Part shown: positions 61,388 to 64,000 of the stretch, piece by piece
Layout: every line of letters starts with the position of its first letter
How positions within the stretch are numbered: the stretch's first letter is position 1
DNA from: an uncultured Muribaculaceae bacterium
Lineage (GTDB): Bacteria; Bacteroidota; Bacteroidia; Bacteroidales; Muribaculaceae
Length of the DNA: 64,000 nucleotides
Direction: 5' to 3'
NCBI GenBank assembly: GCA_947625935.1
Contig: CANQQE010000008.1
Coordinates: forward strand, 49,922-113,921
Translations under genes and position numbers: made by a program
The notes under the pieces: generated by a model
Told to the model about the DNA's origin: nothing
The model's database searches: none
The model's input: the letters and a program-made list of their open reading frames with translations, nothing else

Positions 61388-61996
61388 TCATTGTTTCGCC
61401 AGTTGGGCCATCTTGAAGATGTATTTGCCTATTATGTCAAACTCAATGTTGACTTTTGTGCCGGGCACTATCTTCTTGAAGTTGGTGTGCTCGTAGGTGT
61501 AGGGTATTATAGCGACCCTGAAGCTGTCGCGCTCTGAGTCACACACGGTCAGGCTCACGCCGTTGACAGTCACGGAGCCTTTCTCGACAGTAACATAGCC
61601 TTTGGCTACCATCTCGGGGTCGGCCGAATAGTGGAATTTGTAGTATCGGCTTCCATCGACCTCCTCCACGCTTTCACACACGGCGGTACAGTCGACATGG
61701 CCTTGCACGATATGCCCGTCAAGCCGGCCGTTCATGACCATGCAACGCTCCACGTTGACGAGGTCGCCCGGCATGAGGTCGCCCAGGTTGCTGCGTTCAA
61801 GCGTCTCTTGTATAGCGGTCACGGTGTAGCGTCCGTCGGCAATCGAGACTACTGTCAGGCAAACGCCGTTGTGTGCCACGGACTGGTCTATTTTCAACTC
61901 ATCGACAAAGCTGCATTCAATCGTGAGATGGATGTTGCCGTTGTCGCGCTTGACGGCGGCTACTGTCGCCGCTTCTTCAACTATTCCAGAGAACAT
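61388..61996 (-). CDS. ribE: Riboflavin synthase, alpha chain
   Basis: A 202-residue riboflavin synthase that dismutates two 6,7-dimethyl-8-ribityllumazines to riboflavin. The two lumazine-binding repeats are clear: the first begins MFSGIVEEAATV with HNGVCLTV, the second from GHIVQGHVDCTAVCE with VNGVSLTVCD. Length is standard. It stands first among small metabolic genes following recF, DciA and the thioesterase, and is 34 bp upstream of the GH31 gene. Confidence 0.96.
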   Translation of the reverse strand: MFSGIVEEAATVAAVKRDNGNIHLTIECSFVDELKIDQSVAHNGVCLTVVSIADGRYTVTAIQETLERSNLGDLMPGDLVNVERCMVMNGRLDGHIVQGHVDCTAVCESVEEVDGSRYYKFHYSADPEMVAKGYVTVEKGSVTVNGVSLTVCDSERDSFRVAIIPYTYEHTNFKKIVPGTKVNIEFDIIGKYIFKMAQLAKQ

Positions 61997-62005
61997 ATAT
62001 TGGTG

Positions 62006-62512
62006 TTATTGGTTAGGGTTGTTGTTTTGTCTTTGTGAGTGGAGGTCGCGGCCTTCGTAGGCTGAGAACGCGTCCACCCATTCGTCTGCTATCTCGGTGG
62101 AGTGGCCGGTGCGCGGGTCAAAACCTGCCATTATGGTGGAACCGACACATTTCACCTGGCCGGTGACGAAGTTGAAGATGCGTTGCTCAAGTTTGAAGCT
62201 GTGGCGCGACACGCTCGCTACCGTTGTGGCCACGGCGAGCGGTTCGTCGAGGTAGGCCGGGGCGTAATAGTCACACGTCAGATGCACCACGACGATACCT
62301 ATGTTGTGCCAATCGATTTTCCCCTTCATCACGTCGCTGAAATAGCGCGTCTTGCCCAGATCCATGAACGTAAGATACACATTGTTGTTGAGGTGCCCTT
62401 GCATATCTATGTCGTTGAAACGTGTCTGGAGCTGAACCGTGTGGAAAAACGGCAGTTGCGGGTCCGGGACTCGCGGATTGGCCGACGGGGGGAATTTTAT
62501 CGGGGTTCTCAT
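62006..62512 (-). CDS. Acyl-CoA thioesterase, 4HBT hotdog fold
   Basis: A 168-residue hotdog-fold protein. The catalytic Asp is in RFNDIDMQGHLNN, and other family segments are VVVHLTCDYYAPAYLDEPLA and SFKLEQRIFN. It should hydrolyse acyl-CoA or acyl-ACP thioesters; chain length is not predictable. It lies 9 bp upstream of ribE and 13 bp after the DciA-like gene in one minus-strand run. Confidence 0.88.
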   Translation of the reverse strand: MRTPIKFPPSANPRVPDPQLPFFHTVQLQTRFNDIDMQGHLNNNVYLTFMDLGKTRYFSDVMKGKIDWHNIGIVVVHLTCDYYAPAYLDEPLAVATTVASVSRHSFKLEQRIFNFVTGQVKCVGSTIMAGFDPRTGHSTEIADEWVDAFSAYEGRDLHSQRQNNNPNQ

Positions 62513-62525
62513 CTTGAAATTCGGT

Positions 62526-62816
62526 TTAATGGATTATTATCTCGGTGATAACGTTTGAACCGACAGCGCGGTTTAGTTCATCGGCGATATGGGAGCGCAT
62601 GAACTGAAGCTCCCCCTTCAGCGGTCCCGACGCGATGTAGACATGGAGTTTCCCATGGTCCACATAGCGGCGCGTGGTGTAGCGGTTTACCCCGGGTCCC
62701 ACCACCTCGGGCCACAGATAGCACGCCTGTTGTTCGCGGAAGGTGTCAGACAGCGATGTTTCTCTGAGAGCTTCCTCGATTATGCGGTTCAGTATCTTAG
62801 GTTCCGTGCGCTTCAT
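62526..62816 (-). CDS. DUF721/DciA-like protein
   Basis: A 96-residue protein of the DUF721 family (DciA replicative-helicase loader relatives). It begins MKRTEPKILNRIIEEALRET, has the conserved ACYLWPEVVG and GKLHVYIASGPLKGELQFMR. The ATG at 62816 overlaps the recF stop as ATGA; the longer frame to 62870 lies inside recF. Coupling to recF is common in Bacteroidetes and suits a replication/repair role. Confidence 0.88.
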   Translation of the reverse strand: MKRTEPKILNRIIEEALRETSLSDTFREQQACYLWPEVVGPGVNRYTTRRYVDHGKLHVYIASGPLKGELQFMRSHIADELNRAVGSNVITEIIIH

Positions 62817-63919
62817 TCGGTCGTCGTTGTGGTGTGGATTGGTGTGAACCGCCCGTGGTCCACCTCCCACAGACGGTAGTCGCCTCCCATGCGGCTCATG
62901 ATTTCGTCGAGATGGTCGCGGTTGGTATCGGTGACGAATATCTGCCCGATGTTGTCGCGGCGCGCTATCTCCATTATGCGTTCCACGCGCGTTGAGTCGA
63001 GTTTGTCAAAAATGTCATCGAGCAGCAGTAGCGGCTTCAGACCGCTGTGCTGCCTCAGAAACTCATATTGTGCAAGCCTGAGGGCCACTGTAAACGTCTT
63101 GCACTGCCCCTGCGAGGCCACCCTGCGCGCCGGCATCGACGCTATCTCCATCGACAGGTCGTCGCGGTGGGGGCCTACACTCGTGTGCCCGGCTATCTCG
63201 TCATGGCGGCGCGCCTGGTCGAGAAGACGGTCGAGCGGAAGTTGTGGCCGTTCATAGGCCAATGACACCGGTTCTCCGTCGCCCGCTATCAGCTTGTAAT
63301 ATTCTTCAAAAATGGATTGCAACCGCTCCGCCCACCGCAGACGTGCGTCGGTGATGTAGCCTGCGCTTATGGTCATGGCCATCTCCACGGCCTCATAAAG
63401 AGTGTGGTCGACGATATGTTCGCGTAGCAGTTTGTTACGTTGCTCCAGAGCGCGCCCGTAGCGTATCAGGTGGTCTAAATACAGAGTGTCGCTTTGCGAA
63501 ATCACCTGGTCCATCAGGCGTCGTCGCTCGTCGCTCGCACCGGTGATGAGGTCACTGTCGCGGGGCGAGACAATCACCAAGGGGAACGACCCGATATGCT
63601 CGCTCAGCCGCTGGTACTCCTTCCCTTTGCGCTTGAAACTCTTGCGCTTGCCCGCGGTCAGCCCCGCTGTGATTTCCTCCTTCGCGCCGCGCCGTTCATA
63701 GACGCCTTTGAGCATGGTGAAACTCTCTCCGCGGCTGATGACCATCGCATCGGTCACACCGTTGAAACTTTTGCAGAAACTGAGATAGTAGACGGCATCG
63801 AGAAGATTGCTTTTGCCCATGCCGTTCCGTCCGAGGAATCCGTTGATTTTCGGAGAAAATTCAAGCTCGGCCCCGGATATGTTTTTGTAGTTTACTATTG
63901 ACAGTTCGCGCAATACCAT
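62813..63919 (-). CDS. recF: DNA replication and repair protein RecF
   Basis: A 368-residue SMC-like ATPase that loads RecA at gaps. Walker A is FLGRNGMGKSNLLDAVYYLS (about 30-49), the signature region is SQGQCKTFTVALRLAQYEF, and Walker B is PLLLLDDIFDKLDSTRVERI. The start MVLRELSIVNYKNI is typical. A TAACTTTG box on the minus strand (63934 down to 63927) sits 8 bp before the ATG, so the leader should be very short. Confidence 0.95.
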   Translation of the reverse strand: MVLRELSIVNYKNISGAELEFSPKINGFLGRNGMGKSNLLDAVYYLSFCKSFNGVTDAMVISRGESFTMLKGVYERRGAKEEITAGLTAGKRKSFKRKGKEYQRLSEHIGSFPLVIVSPRDSDLITGASDERRRLMDQVISQSDTLYLDHLIRYGRALEQRNKLLREHIVDHTLYEAVEMAMTISAGYITDARLRWAERLQSIFEEYYKLIAGDGEPVSLAYERPQLPLDRLLDQARRHDEIAGHTSVGPHRDDLSMEIASMPARRVASQGQCKTFTVALRLAQYEFLRQHSGLKPLLLLDDIFDKLDSTRVERIMEIARRDNIGQIFVTDTNRDHLDEIMSRMGGDYRLWEVDHGRFTPIHTTTTTE

Positions 63920-63926
63920 GCAAATG

Positions 63927-63934
63927 CAAAGTTA
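63927..63934 (-). promoter_or_regulatory. -7 promoter element of recF
   Basis: TAACTTTG on the minus strand matches TAnnTTTG. No -33 element is clear. The 80 bases to the window edge hold nothing else I can name. Confidence 0.5.
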
Positions 63935-64000
63935 CTACAAAAAAGTGAAATGCGGAAAGATATAGTGATAGAATTGAGTTACAAGGGTTTTGGTTGAAGT

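Overview
This window is from the chromosome of a Bacteroidales bacterium, most likely of the Muribaculaceae. That placement is an inference from gene content: a TonB receptor with Bacteroidetes-only lipoproteins (DUF5689, DUF6359, choice-of-anchor J), DUF2851, DUF3467, DUF1460 and an inositol-lipid cluster. The recurring promoter form TTG/TTTG, about 20 bp, TAnnTTTG fits the phylum, as do the fairly GC-rich Muribaculaceae-like coding regions. I see no rRNA, tRNA, insertion sequence, prophage or CRISPR array.

Layout. 1-9.6 kb: a Na+/Ca2+ exchanger cut by the left edge, a polyprenyl diphosphate synthase, an AraC regulator, carboxynorspermidine synthase, and a TolC/HlyD/two-permease efflux operon. 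9.6-15.6 kb (minus strand): pdxA followed by an inositol-lipid cluster made of a nucleotidyltransferase, an ATP-grasp protein, a CDP-alcohol phosphotransferase, a HAD phosphatase and myo-inositol-phosphate synthase. 15.7-18.1 kb: an AT-rich restriction-modification island with a C protein, in which both the endonuclease and the m5C methyltransferase genes are frameshifted. 18.4-26.5 kb: SGNH hydrolase, DUF3467, cysS, a RecD-like helicase, an ECF sigma factor with extreme codon bias, a solitary m5C methyltransferase and pgi.

26.6-30.5 kb (minus): a probable peptidoglycan-sugar salvage operon (NamZ-type muramidase, SSS symporter, WYL regulator, a broken small ORF). 30.6-36.1 kb: DUF2851, then an AT-rich five-gene cassette: polytopic membrane protein, DPPR-synthase-like UbiA enzyme, HAD phosphatase, SMR-type small membrane protein and SDR. 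It looks like a polyprenyl-phosphate-pentose synthesis, flipping and transfer route. 36-47.5 kb: DUF1460 amidase, then a divergent locus of two OB-fold-type lipoproteins and a TonB receptor facing a secreted EEP nuclease/phosphatase and a secreted multidomain protein. I read this as a candidate nucleic-acid or phosphoester scavenging system. 47.6-47.9 kb: a probable structured non-coding RNA with its own promoter and terminator.

47.9-64 kb: cytidylate-kinase-like protein, LicD, DUF2156, YebC, PheT, an MBOAT/SGNH O-acetylation pair, a single-chain restriction-modification enzyme, GH31, riboflavin synthase, a thioesterase, DUF721/DciA and RecF.

The most interesting items are the doubly broken restriction-modification module with its inverted-repeat operator, the pentose cassette with an (AT)8 tract, the OB-fold/TonB/EEP locus, the ATP-grasp protein in the inositol cluster, and the candidate ncRNA.
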